Assembly: GCA_017470935.1 (NCBI GenBank)
Contig: JAFUXG010000001.1
Coordinates: 1 to 58,793 of the forward strand
DNA from: Lachnospiraceae bacterium
Lineage (GTDB): Bacteria > Bacillota > Clostridia > Lachnospirales > Lachnospiraceae
Length of the DNA: 58,793 bases
Direction: 5' to 3'
Below, one piece after another: positions 41,736 through 51,148 of this stretch. The stretch's first letter is position 1, and every line of letters begins with the position of its first letter. The position numbers and the translations under genes are program-made. Under the pieces are notes generated by a model. It searched no databases. It had not been told where the DNA came from and saw only the letters and a program-made list of their open reading frames with translations.

Positions 41736-42659
41736 TTATTTCTGGGACGTACGCGGAACCTTAACGCCCTGGAACAATTCATCAAGAGCCTGGTTAATAT
41801 TCTTACCCTCTGCTCTTGCCTTAGTACTCAGCTTAACCCTGTGGCCAAGAACATCCACAAGAACACTTCTTATATCCTCCGGGGTAACATAGTCTCTGTC
41901 ATCCAAAACTGCCATTGCCTTTGCCATTCTTAGAAGAGCTATGCTTCCACGGGGGCTCGCTCCCATTGAAAACAATGGGTTAGTCCTGGTCTCCTCCACA
42001 AGAGTCACAATGTAGTCATATATAGAATCATGGACAAACATGTCATTAGTCTTTTTCCTAAGCTCCATAAATCTCTCAACTGTCATCACATTTGTAAGCA
42101 GAGAAATGGGCTTTTTGGCGTTCTCCTTGAGTATCTCTGTTGCAGCCTCATGGCTGGGATAACCAATGGACAGGCACACCATAAAACGGTCCAGCTGTGA
42201 TTCAGGAAGCATCTGCGTTCCAGATGAACCCAGTGGGTTTTCCGTTGCTATTACAGTAAATGGCTCTGGAAGCGGCCTTGTTACACCATCGACCGTAACA
42301 TTTCCCTCCTCCATAACCTCCAATAGCGCTGACTGTGTTTTGGGTGATGTACGGTTAATCTCATCTGCAAGAAAAAGATTACAATACACAGCGCCCTGCT
42401 GAAATTCAAATTTCTTAGTATCCTGATTATACATGGAAAATCCCACAATATCGCTTGGGAGAACATCAGGCGTGAACTGCACTCTCTTATAGCTTAAGGA
42501 CATGGACTTTGCAATTGCCATTGCAAGAGTTGTCTTGCCAACACCCGGAATATCCTCCAGCAGAATATGCCCGCCTGCAAGCATTGTTGCCAGCACCTTG
42601 TCTATAACCAAATCCTTTCCCTTAACCGCCTTCTTAATCTCTTGTTTTACCTGCTGCAT
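41736..42659 (-). CDS. MoxR-family AAA+ ATPase
   Basis: 307 aa. Walker A 'EDIPGVGKTTLAMAIA', Walker B 'LFLADEINRTSPKTQSALLE', sensor region 'FTVIATENPLGSSGTQMLPE' and lid domain 'GASPRGSIALLRMAKAMAVL' are typical of MoxR (AAA_3). Likely helps assemble or activate the DUF58 and transglutaminase proteins encoded next. First gene of the operon, with AAGGGG upstream. Confidence 0.92.
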   Translation of the reverse strand: MQQVKQEIKKAVKGKDLVIDKVLATMLAGGHILLEDIPGVGKTTLAMAIAKSMSLSYKRVQFTPDVLPSDIVGFSMYNQDTKKFEFQQGAVYCNLFLADEINRTSPKTQSALLEVMEEGNVTVDGVTRPLPEPFTVIATENPLGSSGTQMLPESQLDRFMVCLSIGYPSHEAATEILKENAKKPISLLTNVMTVERFMELRKKTNDMFVHDSIYDYIVTLVEETRTNPLFSMGASPRGSIALLRMAKAMAVLDDRDYVTPEDIRSVLVDVLGHRVKLSTKARAEGKNINQALDELFQGVKVPRTSQK

Positions 42660-42898
42660 ATGTATCCCCTTTCTGTAGCCTGTTAGTTGATCTATGTTAT
42701 TATCTTGTAATTGTTTTCTAAATACTTTATGTCAGTCCAATAATACACACTTTCATTATGCTTTCACAATCACAGACCAGCCAATAATAACTCAAAATTG
42801 TATTTTATAAAATAACACGATTATATTTTACTAGAATATAGTCAAAATGTAAAATACTTATGACCTATAATCACTATTCATTATTATTCAGAAATTTT
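42660..42898. other. AT-rich intergenic region between fucO and the moxR operon
   Basis: No gene or RNA is recognised. It should hold the moxR promoter near its left end. The fucO terminator lies just beyond its right end. Confidence 0.4.
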
Positions 42899-42934
42899 GA
42901 AAGGGCTCCACCAATCATTTGATAAAGCCCTTTC
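42899..42934 (-). terminator. Terminator downstream of fucO
   Basis: Arms GAAAGGGCT / AGCCCTTTC (9 bp, perfect) with an 18-nt loop. On the minus strand the tail AAAATTTC is weak, so efficiency may be partial. Confidence 0.6.
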
Positions 42935-43053
42935 ATTATGTCTATATTAATCTGTCTGTATTAATCTGCCTATATACTACCATTAATATATAATAGTCTG
43001 AGCAAATCAATCACTGGCCAAAAGCCCACTGTGTTGAGCTTTAGCACAGCGCC

Positions 43054-44199
43054 TTACATAAGCTTCTTGAACATCTCTCTGAACTGCTCAAGTGATGCAG
43101 GCTTAGGATTACCCGGTGCACAAGCATCTGCAGCTGCAGACTCACATAAGAAATCAAGATCCTCTTCCTTGAGCTTCTCAAGCTTTGTAGGAATTCCAAC
43201 ATCAACAGAAAGCTGCTGTACTGCATCAATTGCTGCCTTTCTGTATGCTGCCTGATCCATACCTGTTGTGTCAACGCCCATTGCCTCCGCAATATTCTTG
43301 AACTTGTCCCCTGTTGCATCAGCATTAAATTCCATAACGATAGGGAGCATCATAGCACAGGCAACGCCATGAGGCGTGTCATATACAGCACCCAATGTAT
43401 GTGCCATTGAATGAGCAATACCAAGACCCACATTAGAATATGCCATAGCTGTTACATACTGTGCAAGTGCCATTCCTTCCATTCCCTCAGGATCCTTGTC
43501 CACAGCCTTTCTAAGGTTAGCTCCGATAAGCTTGATTGCCTCTAAGTTAAGGCAGTCTGAAAGCTCCCATGCAGCTGCTGTTGTATATCCCTCGATTGCA
43601 TGTGTAAGAGCATCCATACCTGTAGAAGCCGCAAGTCCCTTAGGCATTGAAGCCATCATATCAGGATCAACAACTGCAACGTCAGGAATATCATTAGGAT
43701 CCACACATACGAACTTTCTCTTCTTCTCAACATCTGTGATAACATAATTGATCGTTGACTCTGCTCCTGTTCCGCCTGTTGTAGGAACTGCGATAGTAAA
43801 GACTGTACGCTTCTTTGTAGGTGCAACACCCTCTAATGAACGAACATCAGCAAATTCAGGGTTGTTAACAATAATACCGATTCCCTTGCCTGTATCCATA
43901 GAAGAACCGCCGCCGATGGTGATCATGAAATCTGCTCCTGAAGCCTTGTAAGCCTCTACACCATGCTGAACATTCTCAATAGTAGGATTCGGCTTAATAT
44001 CAGTATATAACTCATAAGCTATTCCATTCTTATCTAAAAGATCCGTTACCTTTGCTGTCACACCAAACTTAACCAAGTCAGGATCTGATGCCACAAATGC
44101 CTTCTTAAGTCCCTTAGATGCTACAATACCTGGAATCTCATTGATTGCCCCTTGTCCGTGATAAGACACTCCATTAAGTACAAAACGATTAACTGCCAT
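43054..44199 (-). CDS. fucO: Iron-dependent alcohol dehydrogenase, lactaldehyde reductase type
   Basis: 381 aa. Very like E. coli FucO as I remember it: 'TIGGGSSMDTGKGIGII', 'NNPEFADVRSLEGVAPT', 'STINYVITDVEKKRKFVCVD'. Metal-site residues fall in 'TGMDALTHAIEGY' (Asp, His) and 'GIAHSMAHTLGAVYDTPHG' (two His). Reduces lactaldehyde to 1,2-propanediol in fucose and rhamnose fermentation, or related aldehydes. ATG 44199 follows AAGGAGG; an upstream in-frame start lacks a site. No fucose genes lie nearby. Confidence 0.9.
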   Translation of the reverse strand: MAVNRFVLNGVSYHGQGAINEIPGIVASKGLKKAFVASDPDLVKFGVTAKVTDLLDKNGIAYELYTDIKPNPTIENVQHGVEAYKASGADFMITIGGGSSMDTGKGIGIIVNNPEFADVRSLEGVAPTKKRTVFTIAVPTTGGTGAESTINYVITDVEKKRKFVCVDPNDIPDVAVVDPDMMASMPKGLAASTGMDALTHAIEGYTTAAAWELSDCLNLEAIKLIGANLRKAVDKDPEGMEGMALAQYVTAMAYSNVGLGIAHSMAHTLGAVYDTPHGVACAMMLPIVMEFNADATGDKFKNIAEAMGVDTTGMDQAAYRKAAIDAVQQLSVDVGIPTKLEKLKEEDLDFLCESAAADACAPGNPKPASLEQFREMFKKLM

Positions 44200-44335
44200 A
44201 AAAAAATCCTCCTTCTTGAATAAAATCATTAAAACATTAAATATATCATTTTATAAAGGTTCAAATGGGATTCCTTTATAATAATATATTTCATAACGAA
44301 CTCCCCGCTATTGCTCATAGAAAGTGTTATACTAT

Positions 44336-44938
44336 CTATCTCTCTATAAATGCATCAATATATCCGATGATAGTCTGCAATGTCTGCTCCAATCCAAGAG
44401 TTGAGCTATTGACGCAAAGATCATAGCTTCTTGAATCTCCCCACTTGCCATCAGCATAGAAGTTGTGATAGGTCTTTCTCACCTTATCCTCCTTCTTCAT
44501 GCGGTTAAGGGCTGCCTTAGCCTCAAGGTCATACTTCTCCATAACACGAGCCTTCTTTGACTCAATATCACCAAGAATAAAAATACTTACCATATTAGGG
44601 TTATCTCTAAGCACATACTCTGCACATCTTCCAACAATAACAAAGCTCTGCTTCTCCTTATCACCCTTCTGCCTGATGAAATCAAAAATATGATTAGCCA
44701 CTGTCTGCTCTAAGGGAAGATAACTTCCATCCATCGACACAGGATAGAATATAGGGTTAAAAGGCTTCTCGTCATAAAACTTTGCCACATCCGGATTAAT
44801 AGAGCCCTTCTCCGCAACATGGTCAAAAATCTCTTTGTCATAAAGTGGAATGTTATAATGCTTTGCCAAGCCTTCAGCAATCTCATGTCCGCCGCTGCCA
44901 AATTCACGTCCGACAGAAATAATAATCTGCTTATCCAT
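44336..44938 (-). CDS. Cytidylate kinase-like family protein
   Basis: 200 aa. P-loop variant 'ISVGREFGSGGHEIAEGLA' and 'YNIPLYDKEIFDHVAEK' are the mark of the cytidylate kinase-like family widespread in Clostridia, separate from the true Cmk. It has an Arg-rich lid ('KARVMEKYDLEAKAALNRMK'). Substrate unproven. ATG 44938 is chosen because GAGGG lies eight bases upstream. Confidence 0.85.
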   Translation of the reverse strand: MDKQIIISVGREFGSGGHEIAEGLAKHYNIPLYDKEIFDHVAEKGSINPDVAKFYDEKPFNPIFYPVSMDGSYLPLEQTVANHIFDFIRQKGDKEKQSFVIVGRCAEYVLRDNPNMVSIFILGDIESKKARVMEKYDLEAKAALNRMKKEDKVRKTYHNFYADGKWGDSRSYDLCVNSSTLGLEQTLQTIIGYIDAFIER

Positions 44939-45135
44939 TGTCATACCCTCTTTCTTGCCGGTGCGCCTAAGCACCATATTGATTATGTTGGACAAAGCCC
45001 ATTAAATGTGATGACTCACCATAACAATGGAATCATCACAAGGAAAATTATACCACACTTTGCACAAAATGAAAACGATTATTTATTTTTTTTTGTGACT
45101 TTTTTATCATAAAATCAACAATATTAAAACAAAAA

Positions 45136-45168
45136 AATGCTACAGTATTTTGAATATACTGCAGCATT
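45136..45168 (-). terminator. Terminator of the DUF1015 gene
   Basis: 13-bp stem with one mismatch (AATGCTGCAGTAT on the minus strand), then TTTTTTTGTTTT. Confidence 0.85.
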
Positions 45169-45193
45169 ATTTGCATGATAACAAATTGCAAAA

Positions 45194-46564
45194 CTATATT
45201 TCTTTACACTCCATATAGTAACGTTTCTCATACGCCTCTCCCATGGAGAAGGTCTTTCTTGGAAGCACACCGTCCTTTATTACACCAATGAACAAATCCT
45301 CCTTCTTAACCTCAGGAAGAATAAATCCTATATTCCCTTCTTTTCTACTAAGCTCCTTAACAACATTCTCACCATGAATGTAATCAATTTTGCAGTCCTT
45401 ATGGTGCGCCAGATAATCATCAAGAAAGCTCTGAAGTGTTGCCACAGGAATCCCCCATACCGGGTTTGTAACACTTATGGCCTGCTCACCTTCAGAGGTA
45501 TATAATGTATAAGAATGAATCTCCTGGTTTTCTTTATCAGTTACTGTAATATTATCTGTATTGCTTTCAGTATTTTTCACTGTATTGTCTTTGTTGTCTG
45601 CCGAAGAGCAAATTTGTCCGCAGTTAAATTCACATCCCTTTTCTTTATAATATCCAGATGCAGCAGATAGCAGATCATTTACTTCTGCCCCAAATACAAC
45701 CCTGTGAATTGGCTCAATCTCAAGACTCCTGTCATGTATATTAACTATCTCACAAAGGCAGTATCTTGCAGGGTGAGTCTCCATTTCTTCCTCTGAGAGA
45801 TTTTTCTTAATATTCTCCCATGCCGCTTTAGCTGTTGCCATGGAATGATTGCCGTCACCAACTGCAAAATTAAGGAGTGGGTAATCCCTGTCAAGACCAT
45901 ACTTTTCCTTAAAGGCATCAGGCTCAGCCAATGTCTCAATCCTGTTCATTATATCATCAGTCTCTCTGCCCTCAGGAATCAAATAGCCTGCTATATGTCC
46001 TCCATCCTTCATAAGATCGGTGTCATATATTTTGTCAAACTCATTTTTTCTTTCTATCAACGGTTCAATGATCGAACAATCAGGGTCATCAATCAAAAGC
46101 ATTATATGTGGAAGCTCTATAGTTGCAGTCTGGCGCACCTTAAGTCTTGGCGGTATTCTCTCCTCTACCGTCATTTCGGTAGGTCTGACAAGGCTTCCAG
46201 CCCCCTTCTTATACTCATAGGTTTCAAGATCAATTGCCACCACGAGACCATTACGATTATATTGTCTTCCCACGTTTCTCTCCACCAGCACAAAGCCCTT
46301 ATCGATTGGTCTTAACACTCCTTTGTCCACATATTCCTTCATGGATAAATGAATACTATCAACCCTATCCTGTTCATCCTCACTTCCAAGATAAACCTCT
46401 GGCAAGGTAAGCTTCAAGGTGGATGGTGCATCACCGACTATCCTCTCCACATCCTCCCAATATTCCGGCTGTGATGTGAACTGATCACACGCCACCACGG
46501 ACCATTTATACAGGTCTGTTCCCTCCTTTGGCATAAAAATCTGTGGTAATCTTAGACAATTCAT
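45194..46564 (-). CDS. DUF1015 family protein
   Basis: 456 aa. 'WSVVACDQFTSQPEYWEDVE' at the start and 'FAVGDGNHSMATAKAAWENI' in the centre match DUF1015, a family of unknown function often near serine biosynthesis genes. A low-complexity Asp/Asn/Thr insertion ('SSADNKDNTVKNTESNTDNI') at about 320-345 is unusual for the family. AAGGAG precedes ATG. Single gene with its own terminator. Confidence 0.85.
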   Translation of the reverse strand: MNCLRLPQIFMPKEGTDLYKWSVVACDQFTSQPEYWEDVERIVGDAPSTLKLTLPEVYLGSEDEQDRVDSIHLSMKEYVDKGVLRPIDKGFVLVERNVGRQYNRNGLVVAIDLETYEYKKGAGSLVRPTEMTVEERIPPRLKVRQTATIELPHIMLLIDDPDCSIIEPLIERKNEFDKIYDTDLMKDGGHIAGYLIPEGRETDDIMNRIETLAEPDAFKEKYGLDRDYPLLNFAVGDGNHSMATAKAAWENIKKNLSEEEMETHPARYCLCEIVNIHDRSLEIEPIHRVVFGAEVNDLLSAASGYYKEKGCEFNCGQICSSADNKDNTVKNTESNTDNITVTDKENQEIHSYTLYTSEGEQAISVTNPVWGIPVATLQSFLDDYLAHHKDCKIDYIHGENVVKELSRKEGNIGFILPEVKKEDLFIGVIKDGVLPRKTFSMGEAYEKRYYMECKEI

Positions 46565-46589
46565 ACTTTTCTCCTTTAATGACTATTAT

Positions 46590-46674
46590 TTCATGTCGCC
46601 TGCGGCTCCATGCGGGCATTCGCAAAATGTCAGAACATGCGAGCATGTTCTGCCGCTTTGCTCATTTTTTCATA
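46590..46674. repeat. Dispersed palindromic intergenic repeat, member 2
   Basis: Related to 20608-20715 at both ends. Contains the perfect inverted repeat CAGAACATGC/GCATGTTCTG with a 2-bp centre (46631-46652). It lies between DUF1015 and tRNA-Gly. Confidence 0.5.
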
Positions 46675-46751
46675 TCAGCTTTTCTTGATTTTTCACAGCA
46701 TATATGCTAAAATACATTTTACTATAAATGTGTTTCATACATTTAATATCT

Positions 46752-46822
46752 GCAGATATGGTTCATCGGTAGAACGCTAGCTTCCCAAGCTGGAAAGGCG
46801 GGTTCGACTCCCGTTATCTGCT
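46752..46822 (+). tRNA. tRNA-Gly (anticodon CCC)
   Basis: Acceptor arms GCAGATA / TATCTGC pair over 7 bp. The D arm is GTTC...GAAC. The anticodon stem CTAGC/GCTGG encloses loop TTCCCAA with anticodon CCC, and the T arm loop is TTCGACT. No CCA is encoded. Its 3' end faces the integrase gene 61 bp away, the usual layout when a tRNA is the attachment site. Confidence 0.92.
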
Positions 46823-46882
46823 TCGCAAAGCCTTATAAATCAAGGGTTTGCGAGATTGCAAGTGATTAACTTAATCAAAAAG

Positions 46883-48121
46883 TTAATCAGAACAAACGTT
46901 CATCAGATTCAGATCAGGAATGGAATTGAGGATTGCCAGCTTCTTATCCATTCCTTTTCTGTTTCTATGGTAATGGATCTCCGTTGTTGCAATATTGGTA
47001 TGCCCCATAAGTCCTATTACCATCTTTGAATCAACCTTATTATCAAGCAGAATCGATGCATAAGTCTTTCTTGCTTTGTGAGGCGATTTCTTAGGAATGT
47101 TAAGCTTCTTGCATATCCTGTATAAGCGGTTTCTGATACGATAGGTCTCTAACCGTTTCCCATCTATCATAAGAACCCACTCTCCAAAAGTATTAGCTTT
47201 TCGCAATTCAGTATAAAGCCAACTGAATACATCCGGGATTAAGACTGTTCTCCAGCCGGCAGGAGTCTTAGGAAACTCCTTAACTTCCTGAACATATTTA
47301 CCCGTTTCCGGATCTTTATAACGCGTCTCTGTCCTCTTAATACTGATTGCATTATGCTCCTGATTGAAGTCCTCATACTTCAGTGTTACCAGTTCCCCAA
47401 TCCTAATACCTGTCTCAAACATTAGCAGAATCCCCAGATTCCTCATATCCAGATTTTTCAACAGATATTCGACCACACGGGGATATTCTTCCTCAGTAAA
47501 TATCTCTTCCTCTTCATTAACAGCACTTGTAGCAAAGTCTCTGTCAGATACATCCATATCATCAAGCATTTCCGTGATATTGAAATGTATCAAGCCATTT
47601 TTCTTGGCACGCTTTAACATTCCCCTTACAACCGTCTTCAGATTAGAAAACGCCTTTGCCTTCAGATTATGTATATATATCTGCTCTTCCAAAAAGTCCT
47701 GCCACATAGTAGCAGTTATCGTTGTGATATCATTATCCCCAAACTCAGTAAAATGCCGTTTAAAGACCTGTCGGTTTCTGGTATGCGTTGCAGCAGAAAT
47801 CTTTCCGATCTCCAGCCGTCTGTCATTCCATTCATCAAAAACATCCTTGACAGTATATACCGTAAGCGTTTCATGCCAGTAATCATATACAAGATTCTTG
47901 ATTGCTTTCTCGGTTGTCCTTACTTTCAGCACTCTTCCTTTAGCTTCATCCGGGAGATATGTGTACCACCTGCCATCTGTCCCCTGCCATATCTTATGCG
48001 GGTGCATTTTAATTATTTTTTCTCGTTCCATATCAGCTACTTGTTGCTGTATCGTGGTAAGGTCAATGATACCACGATTGATGGCTTGTTGCAAGATATC
48101 CAACTGTTCATACTCTGTCAT
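46883..48121 (-). CDS. Tyrosine integrase of an integrative element
   Basis: 412 aa, phage/ICE type. Arm-binding and core-binding domains (about 1-190; 'VYTVKDVFDEWNDRRLEIGK'), then a catalytic domain with 'FETGIRIGELVTLK' (Arg), 'SPHKARKTYAS' (His-x-x-Arg), 'LMGHTNIATTEIHYHRN' (His and nucleophile Tyr). GGGAGGTGATACC precedes ATG. It reads toward tRNA-Gly, so the left attachment site is probably the tRNA 3' end. The matching right site is not recognised in the window. Confidence 0.93.
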   Translation of the reverse strand: MTEYEQLDILQQAINRGIIDLTTIQQQVADMEREKIIKMHPHKIWQGTDGRWYTYLPDEAKGRVLKVRTTEKAIKNLVYDYWHETLTVYTVKDVFDEWNDRRLEIGKISAATHTRNRQVFKRHFTEFGDNDITTITATMWQDFLEEQIYIHNLKAKAFSNLKTVVRGMLKRAKKNGLIHFNITEMLDDMDVSDRDFATSAVNEEEEIFTEEEYPRVVEYLLKNLDMRNLGILLMFETGIRIGELVTLKYEDFNQEHNAISIKRTETRYKDPETGKYVQEVKEFPKTPAGWRTVLIPDVFSWLYTELRKANTFGEWVLMIDGKRLETYRIRNRLYRICKKLNIPKKSPHKARKTYASILLDNKVDSKMVIGLMGHTNIATTEIHYHRNRKGMDKKLAILNSIPDLNLMNVCSD

Positions 48122-48284
48122 GGTATCACCTCCCTATCACCACATTTTTCTCTAATGAACTGTTGTATATTTATAATATACAACTATAAAATTAGACTAT
48201 ACTAAAGGCTGTTCACGCTAGCCAATATCAACTGGTAATATGTAATTTAAAACTATAATTCTTACATACCATGCACTTTTACCA

Positions 48285-49304
48285 TTACAAGTCAATAGCA
48301 ATCTGCAACGGTTTTGTGACCGTTTCACCTTTGCATTTAAACGTTCCACATACTATACACTCTCCAACATTTAGCTGTGACAACCTAAAAACATATTTTT
48401 CCATTTTTTGCGAGTCAATCAATGAAGCTACTTTCTTTTTATCATTCTGTAATGGATGAAAAAACAGGATCGTGCCACACTGCCCAAGGATTTCCAACTC
48501 TTTTTTCATAAACAAAGACGGAGCTGCCATCACCAAATTAACATTGAATTTTCTGCTTTCGTTAATCATAGTAAACATAGTCGAGCCCTCACGAAAATCA
48601 AGATTTTGCACTTCATCTAAATAAAAGGTCACACCTTTATTTTTGAAAAAACCTCTCATGGCAACTCTCATGAAGTAATCCATCAAGAAATTTACCCATA
48701 CAGACTGTTCACAGTAATCTAGCCCGTTCATGTTGAGATAGTATATTTTTTTATCGCTCTTCCAGAAAGATTCATCATATAAAATACCAGTATCACAAAT
48801 GCTCCTAAGCTTTCCAGCTGCACAATTTGCCACACTTTTATCTTGCGACCTTAACCATCTGGTTATAGCTGATAGTCCTTCATCATGATACAACTCAAGC
48901 TGCAACACATCTTGAACCGCAAGAAATGTTATATCCTCCTGAGTACGAGATAAACCTGTTGCATTACTTAACATCTTAGTTATGCGCCTTTCAATCATAC
49001 TTTCATTTTCTATATCAGTTTCAATAATCGGATCAAACAAATTAATTGGAATCCCTTCTTCTGCTACATCAATAGTAAATGAATTTTTATTAAAATAATT
49101 TTTATTACTTTCAGTAAGAGTTGATTTATCAAAACTGTTATGATAATCAATTATTATAACTATTCTATCCTGTTGATTTATTGCAATATTCGCGTTTGCC
49201 GAACTTTTTCCGGTACCAGATTTACCGATTGAAACCACATGATGGTTCGGTACAGATTCAGCTGTTTCTAAAATATTTCCCTTTTGAGTCTTACATATTT
49301 TCAT
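48285..49304 (-). CDS. HerA/FtsK-superfamily P-loop ATPase
   Basis: 339 aa. Walker A 'SIGKSGTGKSSANANIAIN', Walker B 'GVTFYLDEVQNLDF', and a sensor-like 'NLVMAAPSLFMKK'. Related to HerA, VirB4/TraG-type and packaging ATPases, which are hexameric DNA or protein pumps. It lacks membrane helices and has no relaxase beside it, so conjugation is not implied. It lies 13 bp downstream of the frameshifted gene, with AGGAGGTGA upstream. With the two genes before it, it forms an AT-rich module of unknown role: defence, replication or DNA packaging. Confidence 0.8.
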   Translation of the reverse strand: MKICKTQKGNILETAESVPNHHVVSIGKSGTGKSSANANIAINQQDRIVIIIDYHNSFDKSTLTESNKNYFNKNSFTIDVAEEGIPINLFDPIIETDIENESMIERRITKMLSNATGLSRTQEDITFLAVQDVLQLELYHDEGLSAITRWLRSQDKSVANCAAGKLRSICDTGILYDESFWKSDKKIYYLNMNGLDYCEQSVWVNFLMDYFMRVAMRGFFKNKGVTFYLDEVQNLDFREGSTMFTMINESRKFNVNLVMAAPSLFMKKELEILGQCGTILFFHPLQNDKKKVASLIDSQKMEKYVFRLSQLNVGECIVCGTFKCKGETVTKPLQIAIDL

Positions 49305-49317
49305 TATGAATCACCTC

Positions 49318-50299
49318 CTAAAATTCTCCGATATCAGAATTTAATATTTTAAATATTTTTACAAGATTAAATTTGATAAATCGCAACCGCTTATTTTCTG
49401 CAATCAGCTTTTTTACCGTATAATCTCCAATTTTGCCCTCAATAACGCCGACACTTTGCAATTGATTCTTTATTATATCCATTTGGGATACTTCTAGTAC
49501 TGGCAACATAATCCTTTTAAATAAGTTTGAACTTACGAATGCAATATCGCCTATCCTTAAAACATATCTATTAACATCCGCTGCATTTATCTTATTTTTA
49601 ACATTTTCATTTTTGCTAATAAAATCATTTATACATTTACAAGCGAACACCAAAATATCATCATTGTCGGAGTATTGCTCTGCCTTATTTGCAATTACAT
49701 CTGCAAGATTCATCATTTTTTTTAACTCATCCTTATAATGTAGCTTTAATTGCGGATACAAAAACATACAAGCTGCTTTAAAAGGAAATGACTCATCTCT
49801 ATCAATTTTTTCTATTAGATCTTGGATCATACAAATATTTCGCGGATCAGGCTCATACTGAGGAATTGATACTTCGGACTTTTCAAAATCTGACAGATGT
49901 ATCTCAAAAACGTCTTCCTTAATATCCTCTGGGACTATCCTTATAAAGATCAAAAAAATAGCAACGGAAATTTTCACACCGTCAATCTCCCCGAATGATG
50001 CAGCACTCATCATCAGCTCCATTTTTTCAGAATCTTTTATGCCCAGTGTCGATGCTTTCGTAGGATAGAGATAGAAAATTCCATCACAATTGCCGGCGAT
50101 TAATAATTTTTTTTGCGCTACTTATCTTAGAAGTTGAATCAATTATTTTCCCTCTTGGTGATATTTTTTGTACTAACCCCTTTATCTCTCCTTTATTCTG
50201 AACAACCAATGCTATCGGTCTTCTTATGACGGCATTAAAGCTATCAAGAATCGGAAAATTGAGTATTATCAAATGTAAAATATTTTCAATCATGTTCAT
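49318..50299 (-). CDS. Unknown gene in two frames, joined at an A8 tract
   Basis: Two overlapping pieces look like one gene. The first (50299-50084) starts after a strong GGAGG site and ends about 30 bp past a run of eight A (50107-50114, minus strand). The second frame stays open from just before that run to 49318, but its first ATG lacks a ribosome site. Losing one A gives a continuous 326-aa protein running 'ISSAKKLLIAGNCDGIFYL' across the junction. It is mostly helical later on; no P-loop or known motif seen. Causes: disabling mutation, sequencing error, or slippage that makes both products. Overlaps the 245-aa gene by 14 bp. Confidence 0.6.
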
Positions 50300-51023
50300 T
50301 TACCAAAACCTCCATTCTCAAAGAATTTTCACCAGCCCAATACCACTGACCATCAATTAAATTCCAGCCATAAGTTGTTGGAATTACAATCTCCTCAGCA
50401 TTTTTGATCAAATACTGAGCCAGACTGTCTCTAATCTCTTCCCTATACTTATAGGGATACTGGAAAATCACATTTTTTTCTTTCATTTTCTTCTCAAGCA
50501 ATTCCCCCGAGAACTCAGTAGACGATATCTTTACGCCCTTCTTCTGCCTCTCACCCCACTGTATTATGTAATAATTGCAGTAATTTTTATAACAACTTTT
50601 GTACTTTGTCACTTTAATCTTCTCTGCAAAACAAATTTTCTTGCCAGTTATCATTTTATCTTCGCTATTTTTTAAGGCTACATACAAACAGCTATCAACT
50701 CCCTCATACACATCAACTGTAATAAATTTTGAAGCTACTTTAATTTCTTCGATTTCCTTAATCTTTTCTTTTTCGAATTGTAAACTAGTTTGCTTTTCGA
50801 TCATTTCTCTGTTAAAAGCTCTCATTTTCTCATATTCTCGCAGATTAATCTCTTGGATTGCTTGATTATAAGCCAACGAGCCATAAATAGTTTTATTATG
50901 TACCCCTTCATTTTGAGGGGGTTGCAGTGGAACATTAGTAATGTTATTATCATTAGAACTAATTGATAAGTGGTCGTTTTCTTGATTTACCATTCGTACC
51001 ATCCTTATTAAATTTTTAGCCAA
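50286..51023 (-). CDS. 245-aa unknown protein of the HerA-ATPase module
   Basis: A TTG start (51023) ten bases after AGGAGG is the best supported; ATGs lie 7 and 10 codons later. The protein has a polar N-terminal tail (1-45), a helical segment with a coiled coil (about 55-95) and a C-terminal mixed domain with 'CYKNYCNYYIIQWGERQKKG' and 'VIPTTYGWNLIDGQWYWAGE', an aromatic motif reminiscent of DUF927-like replication proteins (weak). First gene of the three-gene minus-strand module, divergent from the 448-aa gene. Confidence 0.55.
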   Translation of the reverse strand: MAKNLIRMVRMVNQENDHLSISSNDNNITNVPLQPPQNEGVHNKTIYGSLAYNQAIQEINLREYEKMRAFNREMIEKQTSLQFEKEKIKEIEEIKVASKFITVDVYEGVDSCLYVALKNSEDKMITGKKICFAEKIKVTKYKSCYKNYCNYYIIQWGERQKKGVKISSTEFSGELLEKKMKEKNVIFQYPYKYREEIRDSLAQYLIKNAEEIVIPTTYGWNLIDGQWYWAGENSLRMEVLVNEHD

Positions 51024-51148
51024 TTATGTTTTCCCTCCTGTTATAATATTTACGATCAGTTTAAGACATATAACAACGAAAACATATGCTAAAAATTAGA
51101 TTATTAACGCAAAAAAAAGTAATGAAAATAACATATGGGGTATTGATT

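Noticed and set aside
47364-48205. Two plus-strand frames of 172 and 178 aa over the integrase
   Set aside because: Opposite-strand shadows of a well-supported integrase; Ser/Cys/Phe-rich as expected from reversed codons.
48285-49304. Conjugative VirB4/TraG function for the ATPase
   Set aside because: No relaxase, mating-pair or coupling-protein membrane domain is seen nearby, so I kept the wider HerA/FtsK label.
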